DNA of 64,000 nt from Pleurocapsa minor GSE-CHR-MK 17-07R. GTDB taxonomy: Bacteria; Chloroflexota; Anaerolineae; Aggregatilineales; Phototrophicaceae. Below are positions 39,211 to 49,022 of the stretch, one piece after another. Both the position numbers and the translations under genes were made by a program. The notes under the pieces are model-generated. The model saw nothing but the letters and a program-made list of their open reading frames with translations, made no database searches and was not told the DNA's origin. Position 1 is the first letter of the stretch, and every line of letters begins with the position of its first letter. Location of the stretch: NCBI GenBank assembly GCA_019359125.1, contig JAHHHY010000015.1, forward strand, positions 33,575 through 97,574. The letters are read 5' to 3'.

Positions 39211-41418
39211 CTAACGGGGGTTGGTTACTGTGAACCGTTTAATCTCGCCCCGATAGTTCACGGAGAAGGAAATCTGCCGCCAGTGGGCGGGCAGGCGGGC
39301 ATCGAGGGCCAGCGCGCCGTTATCGGCGATATGCAGGCCAGCGAACCCGAACACGACGGCCTGCCACACACCACCGCAGGCTGCCGCATGGATGCCGTCG
39401 CGCACGTTGCCTTTGTTGTCGGCAAGGTCGATGTGCGCGGCGTGATGAAACTGGTCATAGGCTTCGTCCAGCAGGCCGAGCCGGGCGGCCACCCAGGCAT
39501 GCATGGCCGGGCTGAGCGATGAGCCGTGGTCGCAGCGCGGGAAATAGGTGTCCCAGTTATTGCGCATGACGGTTTTGACATCGGCCCCGCCTGGAGCGCC
39601 CACCGATTCGCCCAACAGCGCCATCAGCATGACCACATCGGCCTGCTTGATGACCTGCGTCTGGATGCTGCGTGCGTGGCTGAGGATGGCCTGCACGCTG
39701 GTCACGCGCGGCTGATACTTCGGCACGGGGATGAATTCCATGTCGAAGAAACCGGGGAACTGCACGTGGATGCCTTTTTCCGCGTCAAACGGGATGTACA
39801 TGCGCTGGATGATGTCCTGCCATTTGGCCAGGCGCGCCTCGGTCAGGTCAAGCTGGCTGGTCAGGCGGGCGGCGTCGGCAGGGGCATGGGCCCGCAGCCA
39901 GGACAGCGCGTTCAGCGCCGTCGACAGATGCCACACGACCATGCGGTTCACGAACACGCTGTTGTCGATATTCTCGTGGTATTCGTCCGGCCCGATCTGC
40001 TGGCTCAGCTCATAGCGGCCGTTCTTTTCTTCGGCGCGGCTGCCCCAGAACACAGCGGTATCGAGCACGATTTCGGCCCCGTAGCGCGTGTAGAAGTCAT
40101 CGTCGCCGGTGAAACGCCAGTACTGCTGGATGGCGTAGGTGATGTCGGTGCTGATGTGCTGCTCGTTGTCGCCCGTCCAGATGCGGATGCGGCTGCCGTC
40201 AGGCTGCACATCGCTCCACTGCGGGGTGGTTTCCTCGCCGGTATCGGTGCTTTCCCACGGATACATCGCGCCCTCGTAGCCGTTGGCTTTCGCCTTGTGG
40301 CGTGCGCCTTCCAGCCGGTGATAGCGATACATCAGCAGGTTGCGCGCAATCGACGGGTGCGTCAGCGTGGTCAGCGGCAGCGTGAACAGCTCGGTATCCC
40401 AGAACACATGCCCCTTGTAGCCGAAGCCGGACAGCGTCTTGGCAGGCACGCTCACGTTTTCGTCGTGGCGCGGGCTGGCGATCAACACATGGTAGGTAGT
40501 GAAGCGAATGGCGAGCTGGCATTCGTCGTCGCCTTCGATGACGATGTCGGCGGTATCCCAGTATTTGGCCCACTCGGCCACATGCGCGGCGCGCAGGGCA
40601 TCGTAGCCGATTTCACTGGCACGCAGGGCTTTGGCACGGGCGGCATCGAGTGGATTTTCATCGGTGTCGCGGCTGCTGAAGATGCCCACCAGCTTGTCGA
40701 AGGTGACGGTTTGTTCCTGTTCGAGGCTGAACCTGGTTTCCAAATCAAGGATCAGGCCGGTAGCGGATGCCGTCGCCGGGTGTGGACCCGTCAGGCGGGC
40801 GGCCACGCCCATCGAGTATCCCGACTGGCGCGTGGTGGCGCCGATGCCGATTTCCTCGTCCGTGCTGATCACCTGGACATCATCATTCCAGTGCAGGGCG
40901 GTGGCATTCATGGAGTTGCCATGCACGCCGGCACGGATGGCGATTTCGGGTGCGCCGTCCACCGCCGTGATGATGACGCGCTGCGCCATCACATGCACAT
41001 CGCTCAGGCTGGCGAAGCGCTCGAAAATCACGCGCACGACATTGCCGCTGGCGGCGCGGAACAGCACCGCCCGGCGCAGGATGCCTTCTTTCAGGTCCAG
41101 CGTGCGCTCGTAGCCGAAGATCACGCCTTCGGGCGGTTTCATCAGATCGGTGGTGGAGGTGACGACTTTGAAAGGTGTGCCATCGACTGTGATGGCAAAC
41201 GGGATCCAGTTGGGGAAATTGGCCAGCTCCGGCACCAGCATCCCGTCGGCATGGTCATATACGCCGTTCACGAGGGTCGCTGCGATGCTGTCGGGGTGGC
41301 CTTCTTCAAACGAACCGCGTGTGCCCAGATAGCCGTTCCCTACGGTGAACAGCGTTTCGTAGTGGTTGACGCGGTCGGCATGAAAGCCAAATTCAGTAAG
41401 GTTCCAAAGACGACTCAC
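39211..41418 (-). CDS. Glycoside hydrolase family 65 (disaccharide phosphorylase-like)
   Basis: A 735-aa GH65 enzyme, which phosphorolyses alpha-glucosides such as trehalose, kojibiose, nigerose or maltose to beta-glucose-1-phosphate plus sugar. Landmarks are HYETLFTVGNGYLGTRGSFE near the start, FWDTELFTLPL, and GPDEYHENIDN with Glu479 as general acid. The C-terminal beta domain ends FSVNYRGEIKRFTVTN. A GTG at 41418 (SRLWNLTEFGF) gives the natural N-terminus; extending to 41478 would read through a promoter and operator. The exact disaccharide cannot be assigned. It is upstream of the sugar importer and probably in its regulon. Confidence 0.88.
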   Translation of the reverse strand: MSRLWNLTEFGFHADRVNHYETLFTVGNGYLGTRGSFEEGHPDSIAATLVNGVYDHADGMLVPELANFPNWIPFAITVDGTPFKVVTSTTDLMKPPEGVIFGYERTLDLKEGILRRAVLFRAASGNVVRVIFERFASLSDVHVMAQRVIITAVDGAPEIAIRAGVHGNSMNATALHWNDDVQVISTDEEIGIGATTRQSGYSMGVAARLTGPHPATASATGLILDLETRFSLEQEQTVTFDKLVGIFSSRDTDENPLDAARAKALRASEIGYDALRAAHVAEWAKYWDTADIVIEGDDECQLAIRFTTYHVLIASPRHDENVSVPAKTLSGFGYKGHVFWDTELFTLPLTTLTHPSIARNLLMYRYHRLEGARHKAKANGYEGAMYPWESTDTGEETTPQWSDVQPDGSRIRIWTGDNEQHISTDITYAIQQYWRFTGDDDFYTRYGAEIVLDTAVFWGSRAEEKNGRYELSQQIGPDEYHENIDNSVFVNRMVVWHLSTALNALSWLRAHAPADAARLTSQLDLTEARLAKWQDIIQRMYIPFDAEKGIHVQFPGFFDMEFIPVPKYQPRVTSVQAILSHARSIQTQVIKQADVVMLMALLGESVGAPGGADVKTVMRNNWDTYFPRCDHGSSLSPAMHAWVAARLGLLDEAYDQFHHAAHIDLADNKGNVRDGIHAAACGGVWQAVVFGFAGLHIADNGALALDARLPAHWRQISFSVNYRGEIKRFTVTNPR

Positions 41419-41479
41419 AGGGTAATAACTCCAGAGTATGCCGGGTAAGGGCACATATTTTAGCAAACCAACTGTCAAC

Positions 41480-41491
41480 TTAAACGTTTAA
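41480..41491. promoter_or_regulatory. LacI operator at the GH65 promoter
   Basis: TTAAACGTTTAA is a perfect 12-bp palindrome sharing the AAACGTTT core found at the LacI gene (34624-34631). It abuts a TTGACA-like -35 (minus strand, 41478-41473). Repression of the phosphorylase by the window's LacI protein is the natural reading. Confidence 0.6.
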
Positions 41492-41600
41492 TTTAGTTAA
41501 CGTAGAGCATAGTCATATTCACTGAAATGGTCAAGATCAGTTTGTGGATAATGCACATAATACGGGATGAAATAGACGCGCTTTGCGGATGCGGCGGGCG

Positions 41601-44297
41601 TTACAGCACTTCTACCGGGTCCACATCGACATACCAGCCCTCGCGTACGGGCAGGGCATCGAAGATTGGCAGCGGGTCTGGCCCGCGCACGATGACATGC
41701 CAGCGCGACATGTCGTTTTCGCGGGTGAAGAAGCATGGGGCCGGCCCGATGACCTCGGTGCCGGTCATGTCCAGCTTGCTGATGCGCTGGCGAATCAGCG
41801 CGGCGGCGCGTTCGGCCTCGGCCTGGGCGCGGGCATCGCCAGGCAGGCGGATGAGCACGCGCACCAGCCGCCGGAACGGGGGATAGCCAATGGCACGCCG
41901 CTTGTCCAGCTCCTGCGCGAAGAAATCGGCATAGTTATGCTGGGCGGCGGCCTGGATGGCATAGTGTTCCGGCTGATACGTTTGCAGCACGACTTTGCCG
42001 CCCAGCAGACCGCGACCGGCGCGCCCGGCCACCTGCGTCAGCACCTGGAAGGTGCGTTCACCGGCGCGAAAATCAGGCAGGTTCAGCCCGACATCGGCGC
42101 TGACCACGCCGACCAGCGTCACCATGGGCAGGTCAAGGCCTTTGGCGATCATCTGCGTGCCGATCAGCACGTCGGCCTGATGGTGCATGAAGCGCTGCAG
42201 GATGGTGTCATGGGCGGCCTGGGTCGCGGCGGTATCGGCATCCCAGCGCAGGATGCGCGCAAATGGGAATGCCTGGATGACGGCTTCCTCCACCTGCTGC
42301 GTGCCTGCCCCGAAGAATTTGATGCGCCGCGAGCTGCACGACGGGCAAATGTTCGGCTCTGGCTCGGTGTGGTCGCACTTGTGGCAGCGCAGCGCGTGGC
42401 CGTGGCGGTGATACGTCAGCGGGGTGTCGCAGCGCGGGCAGGTCACCACGTAGCCGCAGTCGCGGCAGAACACATAGGTCGCCTGGCCGCGCCGGTTCAT
42501 GAACAGGATGGCCTGCTCTTTGCGCCGGAGCGTATTGTCCAGTGCGTCGTGCAGTGCGCGGCTGAAGATGCTGGTATTGCCCCCGCGCAGCTCGGCGCGC
42601 ATATCCACCACCTGCACGGGCGGCAGGTCAATGGTAAGCGAATCGCCCACGGCCGGCTGATACGCGGTCGACAGGCTGGCCGTGCGCGCCTGGTCGTGGA
42701 TGCGCTCGCGGTGGCCCATGATGCGGTCGGGCAGCGTCAGCCGCGTGATTTCGCCAATCGTGCTGCGATAGAGCGTGGTTATATCCGGCGTCGCGCTGCC
42801 GAAAATGACCACGGCGTTGTCGTGATAGGCGGCGGCCTCGGCCATGCGGCGGGCGTCATAATAGGGCGGCAGCATCGGCGGGGAATGCTTGTAGCTGGGG
42901 TCGTGTTCTTCGTCCAGCACGATCAGGCCGATGTCCTGAAGCGGCGTGAACAGCGCAGAGCGCGGCCCGACGACGATCTGGATCAGGCCTTCGCGGGCGC
43001 GCCGCCACGTGTCATAACGCTCCGCTTCGCTCAGCCCACTGTGCACGACGGCCGCCTGTGACGGGAAACGCCCGGCCACGCGGCGGATTGTCTGCGGGGT
43101 GAGCGCGATTTCCGGCACCAGAAAGAGCGCGCTGCGCCCCTGCGCCAGCACACGCTCGATAGCACGCAGATAGATTTCCGTCTTGCCGCTGCCGGTCACG
43201 CCATGCAGCAGGAAGGTGCGCGTCTCGTGGTTGTCCAGCGCCGACAGGATCGGCTCCAGCACCTCGGCCTGTGACTCGGTGAGCTGCGGCGGCTGAAGCG
43301 GCAGGATAGCCGTATCGGCCAGCGAGTCGCGGTAGCCCTGCTTTTCGCCCAGCAGGATCAGGTCGGCTTCTTCCATGCGCCGCAGGTCGTTCATATTCGC
43401 GCCGGTCTGGGCAAACAGCCAGCTCACGTCGATGGTGGTGCTCTGGCGGGCCAGCACACGCAGCACGCGCAGCGGCTTTTCAGTCTTGCGGTATTCGCTC
43501 AGCAGGGCAGGTACGTCATCGGGCCAGGCGGTCAGCACAGCCTGGTCGTCGTCGGTCACGTCGGCCACTTTGCGCGAGACCAGCGTCTCCAGATGCGTGC
43601 GCGTCGCCCCGGCCGCTTTCAGCGCGATGCGGGCATCGACCGGCCCTTTTTGCCGTGCCAGGTAGTCGAGCAGGTCGGCCGTCTTGCTGGGGCGCGCCAT
43701 CACCTGCACGGCCTCGTCGATGCGGCGCGGATGAATCGCCAGCGCGGCCATCTCGATGATGCGCGGCTTGACACGCGGCGGGGCCAGCACGCTCTCGCGG
43801 CGGGTGATGCCGGCATGGGTCAGGTCGTCCACCGCGCCGCGCCAGTTCTCGCCGGGAAAGGCAAAGTCGAGCTGACGGCCGCGCAGCGCGCCGCGCCGTT
43901 TCAGCAGCACGATGATTTCGGTTTCCAGCGGCGTCTTTGGCGGAATAGTCTCGTCGATCAGCGTGACCTGGATGTCGCTGTGGGCGGTCATGCCATTGGG
44001 AATCCAGGCCCACAGGCACAGGCCCAGCGGCGCGGCATAGCGTTTGGCCGTCCAGCGGGCGAGGGCAATCTCGCGCGGGCTGACCACCGGCGCGGGGTCG
44101 ATCAGTGCGCTGATCGGCTTGGTCTGGTAATCGGGGGCGTCGTCCGTCAGGCCGACGACCACGCCATATTCTTCGGCGGTGCGAAAAGGCACGCGCACCA
44201 GATGTCCGGCGCGCAGCATACCCTCCAGCGCCTCCGGAATGGCGTAGGTGAACTCGCTGTCTACGGGAAGATTGACGACGATGTGTGCGTATCTCAT
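41601..44297 (-). CDS. priA: Primosomal replication restart helicase PriA
   Basis: An 898-aa PriA starting at 44297 (MRYAHIVVNLPVDSEFTYAI). It has the N-terminal 3'-end-binding domain and a winged helix. The helicase core has Walker A GVTGSGKTEIYLRAI near residue 365 and the Walker B IGLIVLDEEHDPSYK near 460. Eight zinc cysteines follow (CRDCGYVVTCPRC, LRCHKC, CPSC; about 609-665). FGAGTQQVEEAV and AGRAGRGLLGG complete the core. It restarts stalled forks by loading DnaB. No coupled gene is seen; its downstream neighbour GH65 is separated by an operator region. Confidence 0.95.
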   Translation of the reverse strand: MRYAHIVVNLPVDSEFTYAIPEALEGMLRAGHLVRVPFRTAEEYGVVVGLTDDAPDYQTKPISALIDPAPVVSPREIALARWTAKRYAAPLGLCLWAWIPNGMTAHSDIQVTLIDETIPPKTPLETEIIVLLKRRGALRGRQLDFAFPGENWRGAVDDLTHAGITRRESVLAPPRVKPRIIEMAALAIHPRRIDEAVQVMARPSKTADLLDYLARQKGPVDARIALKAAGATRTHLETLVSRKVADVTDDDQAVLTAWPDDVPALLSEYRKTEKPLRVLRVLARQSTTIDVSWLFAQTGANMNDLRRMEEADLILLGEKQGYRDSLADTAILPLQPPQLTESQAEVLEPILSALDNHETRTFLLHGVTGSGKTEIYLRAIERVLAQGRSALFLVPEIALTPQTIRRVAGRFPSQAAVVHSGLSEAERYDTWRRAREGLIQIVVGPRSALFTPLQDIGLIVLDEEHDPSYKHSPPMLPPYYDARRMAEAAAYHDNAVVIFGSATPDITTLYRSTIGEITRLTLPDRIMGHRERIHDQARTASLSTAYQPAVGDSLTIDLPPVQVVDMRAELRGGNTSIFSRALHDALDNTLRRKEQAILFMNRRGQATYVFCRDCGYVVTCPRCDTPLTYHRHGHALRCHKCDHTEPEPNICPSCSSRRIKFFGAGTQQVEEAVIQAFPFARILRWDADTAATQAAHDTILQRFMHHQADVLIGTQMIAKGLDLPMVTLVGVVSADVGLNLPDFRAGERTFQVLTQVAGRAGRGLLGGKVVLQTYQPEHYAIQAAAQHNYADFFAQELDKRRAIGYPPFRRLVRVLIRLPGDARAQAEAERAAALIRQRISKLDMTGTEVIGPAPCFFTRENDMSRWHVIVRGPDPLPIFDALPVREGWYVDVDPVEVL

Positions 44298-44439
44298 GAT
44301 GTCCATATGATAGCACAAATGAGCGGTTTCCGGGGCAGGAACAGCCTGTAAAAAACCAGACACCGCACGAGTCGAGAAAGCCGGTCTTTGGGGTGACGGA
44401 TTCAGCGGGGCGATGCCATCGCATGCCCACGGGATATAA

Positions 44440-44475
44440 AAAACCAGACACCCCTGTGAAGGGGCGTCTGGTTTT
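44440..44475 (-). terminator. Intrinsic terminator after the aldolase gene
   Basis: AAAACCAGAC-a-CCCC (44440-44454) pairs with GGGG-c-GTCTGGTTTT (44461-44475) around a 6-base loop. The minus strand continues TTTTTTAT, giving a textbook terminator for the aldolase gene. A second copy of AAAAAACCAGACACC lies at about 44350-44364 near priA. Apart from these, 44298-44601 holds nothing recognisable. Confidence 0.85.
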
Positions 44476-44601
44476 CGGGGAAGCGTCTACTGCACGTGGG
44501 GGACGATGCTTATAGACACCCACACCATAACATGTTCGGACCGATGGAAATCAACGTGCGCCTGACGCAAAGGCTACGGACACCCTGCGCAGGGAAGCAG
44601 G

Positions 44602-45705
44602 CTAGGCGATCGTGACGCCTTCGTTCAGGTACACGTCCTGGATGGCGCGCAGCAGGGCCGCGCCTTCGTGCATCGGGCGCTGGAAAGCCTTGCGGCCGCT
44701 GATCAGGCCAGTGCCGCCCGCGCGCTTGTTGATGACGGCCGTCTTAACCGCGTCGGCCAGGTCACTGTCACCCGCGCTGGCACCGCCAGAGCTGATCAGG
44801 CCGATGCGCCCCATGTAGCCGTTGGCCACCTGATAGCGCGTCAGGTCGATTTCGTGGTCGCTGGTCAGCTTGGTGTAGATCCGTTCGTCCAGCTTGCCAT
44901 ACGACGAGCCGCCGGTGTTGAGCGCCTTGAAGCCGCCGTTGTTGGTGGGCAGTTTCTGCTTGACGATGTCGGCCTGGATGGTGACGCCCAGGTGATTGGC
45001 CTGCGAGCTGAGGTCGGCCGAGGTCTCGTAATTGGTGCCGCCGATGCTGAACTGGCTGTTGCGCATGTAGCACCACAGGATAGTGGCCAGGCCCAGCGAA
45101 TGGGCCTCTTCAAACGCGGCGGCGACATCCACCAGCTCGCGGGTGGCGTCGGCCGAGCCGAAATATACAGTAGCGCCCACGGCGACCGCGCCCATGTTCC
45201 AGGCGTCGCGCACGCTGCCGAACATGACCTGCTCGGACTTGTTCGGGTAGGTTAGCAGCTCATTGTGGTTGATCTTGACGATGAACGGGATGCGGTGGGC
45301 ATACTTGCGCGCCACCGACGCCAGCACACCGAACGTGCTGGCCACGGCGTTGCAGCCGCCCTCGATCGCCAGCTTGACGATGTTTTCGGGGTCAAAGTAG
45401 GCCGGGTTCTTGGCGAACGATGCGCCCGCGCTGTGCTCGATGCCCTGGTCGACTGGCAGGATGCTCAGGTAGCCGGTATTGGCGAGGCGGCCATTGCCGA
45501 ACATCTGCTGCAGGCTGCGCAGCACCTGCGGCGTACGGTTGGTCTGGGTGTAGATGGTGTCGACAAAGTCAGGCGACGGCAGATACAGATGATCTTTGGG
45601 GATGGTGGTGCTGACGTGGTTGAGCAGGTGATCGGCATCATTGCCGAGCAGCTCGGCGATACGGTCAATCGTCAGGGTGGGCGATTCATGTACGGCCATT
45701 GCCAT
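44602..45705 (-). CDS. Class I fructose-bisphosphate aldolase (FbaB/DhnA type)
   Basis: A 367-aa Schiff-base aldolase of the FbaB/DhnA family, which cleaves or forms fructose-1,6-bisphosphate in glycolysis and gluconeogenesis. Landmarks are [15 protein letters not shown] near residue 80, [13 protein letters not shown] near 139, and [11 protein letters not shown] with Lys249 as the Schiff-base lysine. [18 protein letters not shown] forms the phosphate-binding loop. The SD GGGAG lies seven bases before the ATG. An extended -10 promoter is about 55 bases upstream, and a terminator follows the gene, so it is monocistronic. Confidence 0.93.
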   Translation of the reverse strand: MAMAVHESPTLTIDRIAELLGNDADHLLNHVSTTIPKDHLYLPSPDFVDTIYTQTNRTPQVLRSLQQMFGNGRLANTGYLSILPVDQGIEHSAGASFAKNPAYFDPENIVKLAIEGGCNAVASTFGVLASVARKYAHRIPFIVKINHNELLTYPNKSEQVMFGSVRDAWNMGAVAVGATVYFGSADATRELVDVAAAFEEAHSLGLATILWCYMRNSQFSIGGTNYETSADLSSQANHLGVTIQADIVKQKLPTNNGGFKALNTGGSSYGKLDERIYTKLTSDHEIDLTRYQVANGYMGRIGLISSGGASAGDSDLADAVKTAVINKRAGGTGLISGRKAFQRPMHEGAALLRAIQDVYLNEGVTIA

Positions 45706-45758
45706 GATAGGACTCCCTCTGTCTAGGTGGTCATGAAGCTCTCATGAACTAGAGAGCG

Positions 45759-45767
45759 AGTATAGCA
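45759..45767 (-). promoter_or_regulatory. Extended -10 promoter of the aldolase gene
   Basis: The minus strand reads TGCTATACT (45767 to 45759), a TGnTATAnT extended -10, with about 47 bases from the expected start site to the ATG at 45705. No convincing -35 is present. The region 45706-45907 separates divergent genes. Confidence 0.55.
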
Positions 45768-45907
45768 TACATGGGCAGGGAGTCCCATTGCCCGATTGCC
45801 GGAACCATGCGTACTCTTAAGATGAATATGTCAGATTTTCGCACTTTCAGATAAATGTGACTATTATAAGTGCGTAGTAAAGCCTGTATCACCATGCTGC
45901 CACAACT

Positions 45908-47605
45908 ATGAATGATGTAATCCGAACCATCAGCCAGCACCCTCTTATTACCGCGCTCAACCGGCTGTTTTTTGTGCCGCTGCGCCCGATTCCGCAGCAG
46001 CGTGAATATGCGTCACGGCTGCTGTCGCTGCTGCTGCTGATTTTCATCCCCGGGATGCTGATCGCCTCAACCTGGACGTGGTTTGGACCTGCTTATCGCC
46101 AGCATATGGCGATCAGCGCGTTATTCGCCACCGGCCTGTATCTCCTCAATCGTCTGGGGTATTTCTATCTGGCTCTGCTGGGTATCCTGACGATCTTCTT
46201 GTTGAATCCGTATGTGCTGATCTACTCGTGGGAGATGTTTGGCGTAACTGCCATGAACAGTTCACTGCCGTGGCTGATGCTGGGCATCGTGACTGGCTTC
46301 ATCGTGCTGGATCTCGTGGGAACGTCCATCACGATCGCGGTCTTCACCTCCTCCATCCTGGTTTTCGGCGCACTGGAGCCGCGGGTAGATTTCAACGACG
46401 CACTGTATCCATACCTGATGCTGCTGGCCCTGTGCGGCATGATCTTCGCGGCCAGCGTCGTGCGGTATTATCAGTCGAGGGTGCTGGCGGCGCAGTTGCT
46501 CGCCCGCAAGCAAAGCGATGAGCGCTACCAGTCGCTGTTTTACGCGATGAGCGAGGGCATCGTCATCACCAGTGGCACGCGCGTGCTGGACGCCAATCCG
46601 GCCTACGAGGCGCTCACCGGCTACTCGCTGGCCGAGCTGCGTGAAATGGACATCCGCACGATTGTCGCGCCCGAATCCAAAGTGCTGATCGAAAGTGTGA
46701 CATCGAGCTACGAACCGTATGAAATTCAGGGCGTGCGCAAAGACGGTATTCGTATCTGGGTGCATGTGCAGGCGCAGCCCGGCGTCTATCAGGGGCAGCC
46801 AGTGCGCGCGGCCGTGGTGCGCGACATCACTGGGCAAAAGGCGATTCAGCAGCACCAGCTGGAGCTGGGCATCGAGCGCGAAAAAGTGCTGATGCTCAAG
46901 CGCTTTATCGGCAATCTGTCGCATGACCTGCGCACGCCGCTGTCGGTCATCAAGACGAGTACCTACCTGCTGGGCAAGGTCAGCGACCAGGAACGGCGGG
47001 CGCGCCATCTGGAGACGCTGGAATACGAGGCCAATCGCCTGCAGAACATGATTGAAGACCTGCTGAACCTGTCGCGGCTGGACCGTGCCGACAGCAGCGA
47101 ATACCAGTTTTTGCTGTGCGATGTCAATACGATGGCGCAGGACTGCATGCTTGATCTGGGCACGGAAGCAGAACGACGCCATCACAGCCTGACGGCCAGC
47201 TTCACCCCGGATCTGCCCGCTATCATCATGGACCCTGTCGAATTCAAGCGGGCGCTGAAGCATATCCTGGGAAATGCCATCAGCTATACGCCCGACCACG
47301 GTTCGATCACCCTGACGACCGGCATGACCGACCAGTTCATCAGCGTGCAGGTGGCCGATACCGGCCCCGGCATCGCGGAGAAAGACCTGCCGCACATCTT
47401 CGAGCGTTTCTACCGGGCGGATTCTGCGCGTGGCGGCAGCGGCGGCACCGGCCTCGGCCTGACGATTGCGCGCCGTGTGGCAGAGGCGCATGGCGGCCGC
47501 ATCGAGGTCAGCAGCACGCCGGGCAAGGGCACCACGTTTACCCTGCTCCTGCCGGTGGTGTCTCCGCACCAGGCCCAGCGCGACAAGGCCAGCACAAACG
47601 GCTGA
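45908..47605 (+). CDS. PAS-domain sensor histidine kinase
   Basis: A 565-aa membrane sensor. Five or six N-terminal helices within residues 30-195 form the input module. A PAS domain lies at about 205-320 (YQSLFYAMSEGIVITSGTRV with VRAAVVRDITGQK). HisKA follows with LSHDLRTPLSVIKTS (His339), then HATPase_c with NAISYTPDHGSI, VADTGPGIAEKDLPHIFERF and GTGLGLTIARRVAEAHGG. No response regulator is adjacent, so it is an orphan kinase. It diverges from the aldolase gene. The signal is unknown; the seven-helix-like input could sense the membrane state or a lipophilic ligand. Confidence 0.9.
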   Translation: MNDVIRTISQHPLITALNRLFFVPLRPIPQQREYASRLLSLLLLIFIPGMLIASTWTWFGPAYRQHMAISALFATGLYLLNRLGYFYLALLGILTIFLLNPYVLIYSWEMFGVTAMNSSLPWLMLGIVTGFIVLDLVGTSITIAVFTSSILVFGALEPRVDFNDALYPYLMLLALCGMIFAASVVRYYQSRVLAAQLLARKQSDERYQSLFYAMSEGIVITSGTRVLDANPAYEALTGYSLAELREMDIRTIVAPESKVLIESVTSSYEPYEIQGVRKDGIRIWVHVQAQPGVYQGQPVRAAVVRDITGQKAIQQHQLELGIEREKVLMLKRFIGNLSHDLRTPLSVIKTSTYLLGKVSDQERRARHLETLEYEANRLQNMIEDLLNLSRLDRADSSEYQFLLCDVNTMAQDCMLDLGTEAERRHHSLTASFTPDLPAIIMDPVEFKRALKHILGNAISYTPDHGSITLTTGMTDQFISVQVADTGPGIAEKDLPHIFERFYRADSARGGSGGTGLGLTIARRVAEAHGGRIEVSSTPGKGTTFTLLLPVVSPHQAQRDKASTNG

Positions 47606-47644
47606 GCGCGTTGAGCAGCCCTCCCGAACATTAAGACAATGTGC

Positions 47645-47673
47645 TTGTAACTCCCGAACGAATCCCCTATGCT
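47645..47673 (+). promoter_or_regulatory. Promoter of chrA
   Basis: TTGTAA (47645-47650), a 17-base spacer, then TATGCT (47668-47673). The start codon of the chromate transporter gene is 45 bases downstream with an AAGGCAG ribosome-binding site. Confidence 0.6.
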
Positions 47674-47717
47674 CTTGCGGCGTAAGTATTCATTCGATGT
47701 GTCTATAAGGCAGTGTC

Positions 47718-48908
47718 ATGGCTTCGTCTCCTGTCCAGCATGTGACCTATGGTGAGCTGGTGCGCCTGTTTGTGCGCATGAGCCTGCAATCGTTTGGCGG
47801 GCCGGCGGCACACCTGGCGATGGCGGAAGACGAAATCGTGACGCGCCGCCAATGGCTGACGCGCGCGGAATTCCTCGACATGGTGGCGGCCACCAATCTG
47901 ATTCCAGGGCCAAACTCGACCGAGACGATGATTCATGTCGGCCACAAAATGCGCGGCATCCCTGGCGCCATCGTGGCGGGCGCATGCTTCATCATCCCTG
48001 CCATGCTGATCACCCTGGTGCTGACGATGCTGTATGTGCAGTATGGGGCGGTGCCGGAGGTCGGCTCGATGCTGTGGGGCATCCAGCCCGTCATCGTCGC
48101 GATTATCGCGGTGGCCGCGTATCGGCTGATTCCGGTCGGGCTGAAGAATGTGCTGCTGCAAAGTTTGTTCATCGTCGTGCTGCTGCTGCTCTACTTCACC
48201 CCGATTCCTGAAGTGCTGGTGATGCTGGGCGGTGGCGTGGTGTATGCCGTGGCGACCACGCTGCGCGCGCGCCCGACCATCGCGCCGGCGCTGCTGCTGC
48301 CGCTGCTGGGCCTGCCACAGCTTGTACAAACGGCCGTCACCGCCGTGACGCCCACGGTGCTCGACGTGTTCTGGTATTTCCTGCGCATCGGCTCGATCCT
48401 GTTTGGCAGCGGCTATGTGCTCATCAGCTATTTGCAGGACGACCTGGTGCTGAACCTGGGCTGGCTGACCAACCGCCAGCTGCTCGACACCATCGCCATC
48501 GGCCAGTTTACGCCCGGCCCGGTGCTGACGACCGCGACCGCCGTCGGCTATGTGGTGGGCGGCATCCCTGCGGCGCTGGTGGCGACTTTTGCCATCTTCC
48601 TGCCCGCGTTCGTGCTGGTGATCGCGACCGCGCCGCTGATCCCGAAGATGCGCAGCAGCCGCTTCTTCAGCGCGTTCCTCGATGGCGTGAATGCCGCGAC
48701 GATTGCCGCTATCCTGGTCGCGCTGATCCGGCTGGCGAGTGAGGCTTTCAGCCCGCTGGAGCCGGGCGAGCTGGCCATTGGCGGCGTCGGCCTGGTGCCG
48801 GTCGCGCTGGCGATTGTGACCGCCCTGGGCATGGTGCGTTTCCGCCGCAACGCGACCTGGTTTGTGGTGCTGGGCGCTGTCCTGGGCATCGCACTCGGCC
48901 TGTTGTAA
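47718..48908 (+). CDS. chrA: Chromate transporter ChrA (long-chain CHR)
   Basis: A 396-aa two-domain CHR transporter, exporting chromate (or related oxyanions) by the membrane potential. The first CHR domain has SLQSFGGPAAHLAMAEDEIV near residue 16 and LIPGPNSTETMIHVGHKMRG. The second repeats the pattern as GSILFGSGYVLISYLQDDLV and IGQFTPGPVLTTATAVGYVV. About ten helices are present. No chrB regulator is adjacent, so resistance is not certain; CHR proteins also occur as sulfate-related transporters. It has its own promoter. Confidence 0.92.
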   Translation: MASSPVQHVTYGELVRLFVRMSLQSFGGPAAHLAMAEDEIVTRRQWLTRAEFLDMVAATNLIPGPNSTETMIHVGHKMRGIPGAIVAGACFIIPAMLITLVLTMLYVQYGAVPEVGSMLWGIQPVIVAIIAVAAYRLIPVGLKNVLLQSLFIVVLLLLYFTPIPEVLVMLGGGVVYAVATTLRARPTIAPALLLPLLGLPQLVQTAVTAVTPTVLDVFWYFLRIGSILFGSGYVLISYLQDDLVLNLGWLTNRQLLDTIAIGQFTPGPVLTTATAVGYVVGGIPAALVATFAIFLPAFVLVIATAPLIPKMRSSRFFSAFLDGVNAATIAAILVALIRLASEAFSPLEPGELAIGGVGLVPVALAIVTALGMVRFRRNATWFVVLGAVLGIALGLL

Positions 48909-48944
48909 GGCTCCTTCAGCCCCGTCAGTTGGCTTTCCCCTCGT

Positions 48945-48972
48945 TTGTGATAACGCATAATTTCGCTATAAT
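48945..48972 (+). promoter_or_regulatory. Promoter of the PBP1-like gene
   Basis: TTGTGA (48945-48950), 16 bases, then a consensus TATAAT (48967-48972), the best -10 in the window. The ATG of the large gene is 51 bases further on. Confidence 0.7.
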
Positions 48973-49022
48973 CCCATGTATTGAGTTGCCTTTCGGTTTG
49001 CCTTCGCCTTAGAGGATTCCAT

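Noticed and set aside
39526..41448. A 640-codon plus-strand frame opposite GH65, and similar long frames at 15002-16891, 31684-33288 and 41583-43061
   Set aside because: All lie antisense to genes with intact catalytic motifs and show the same biased composition.
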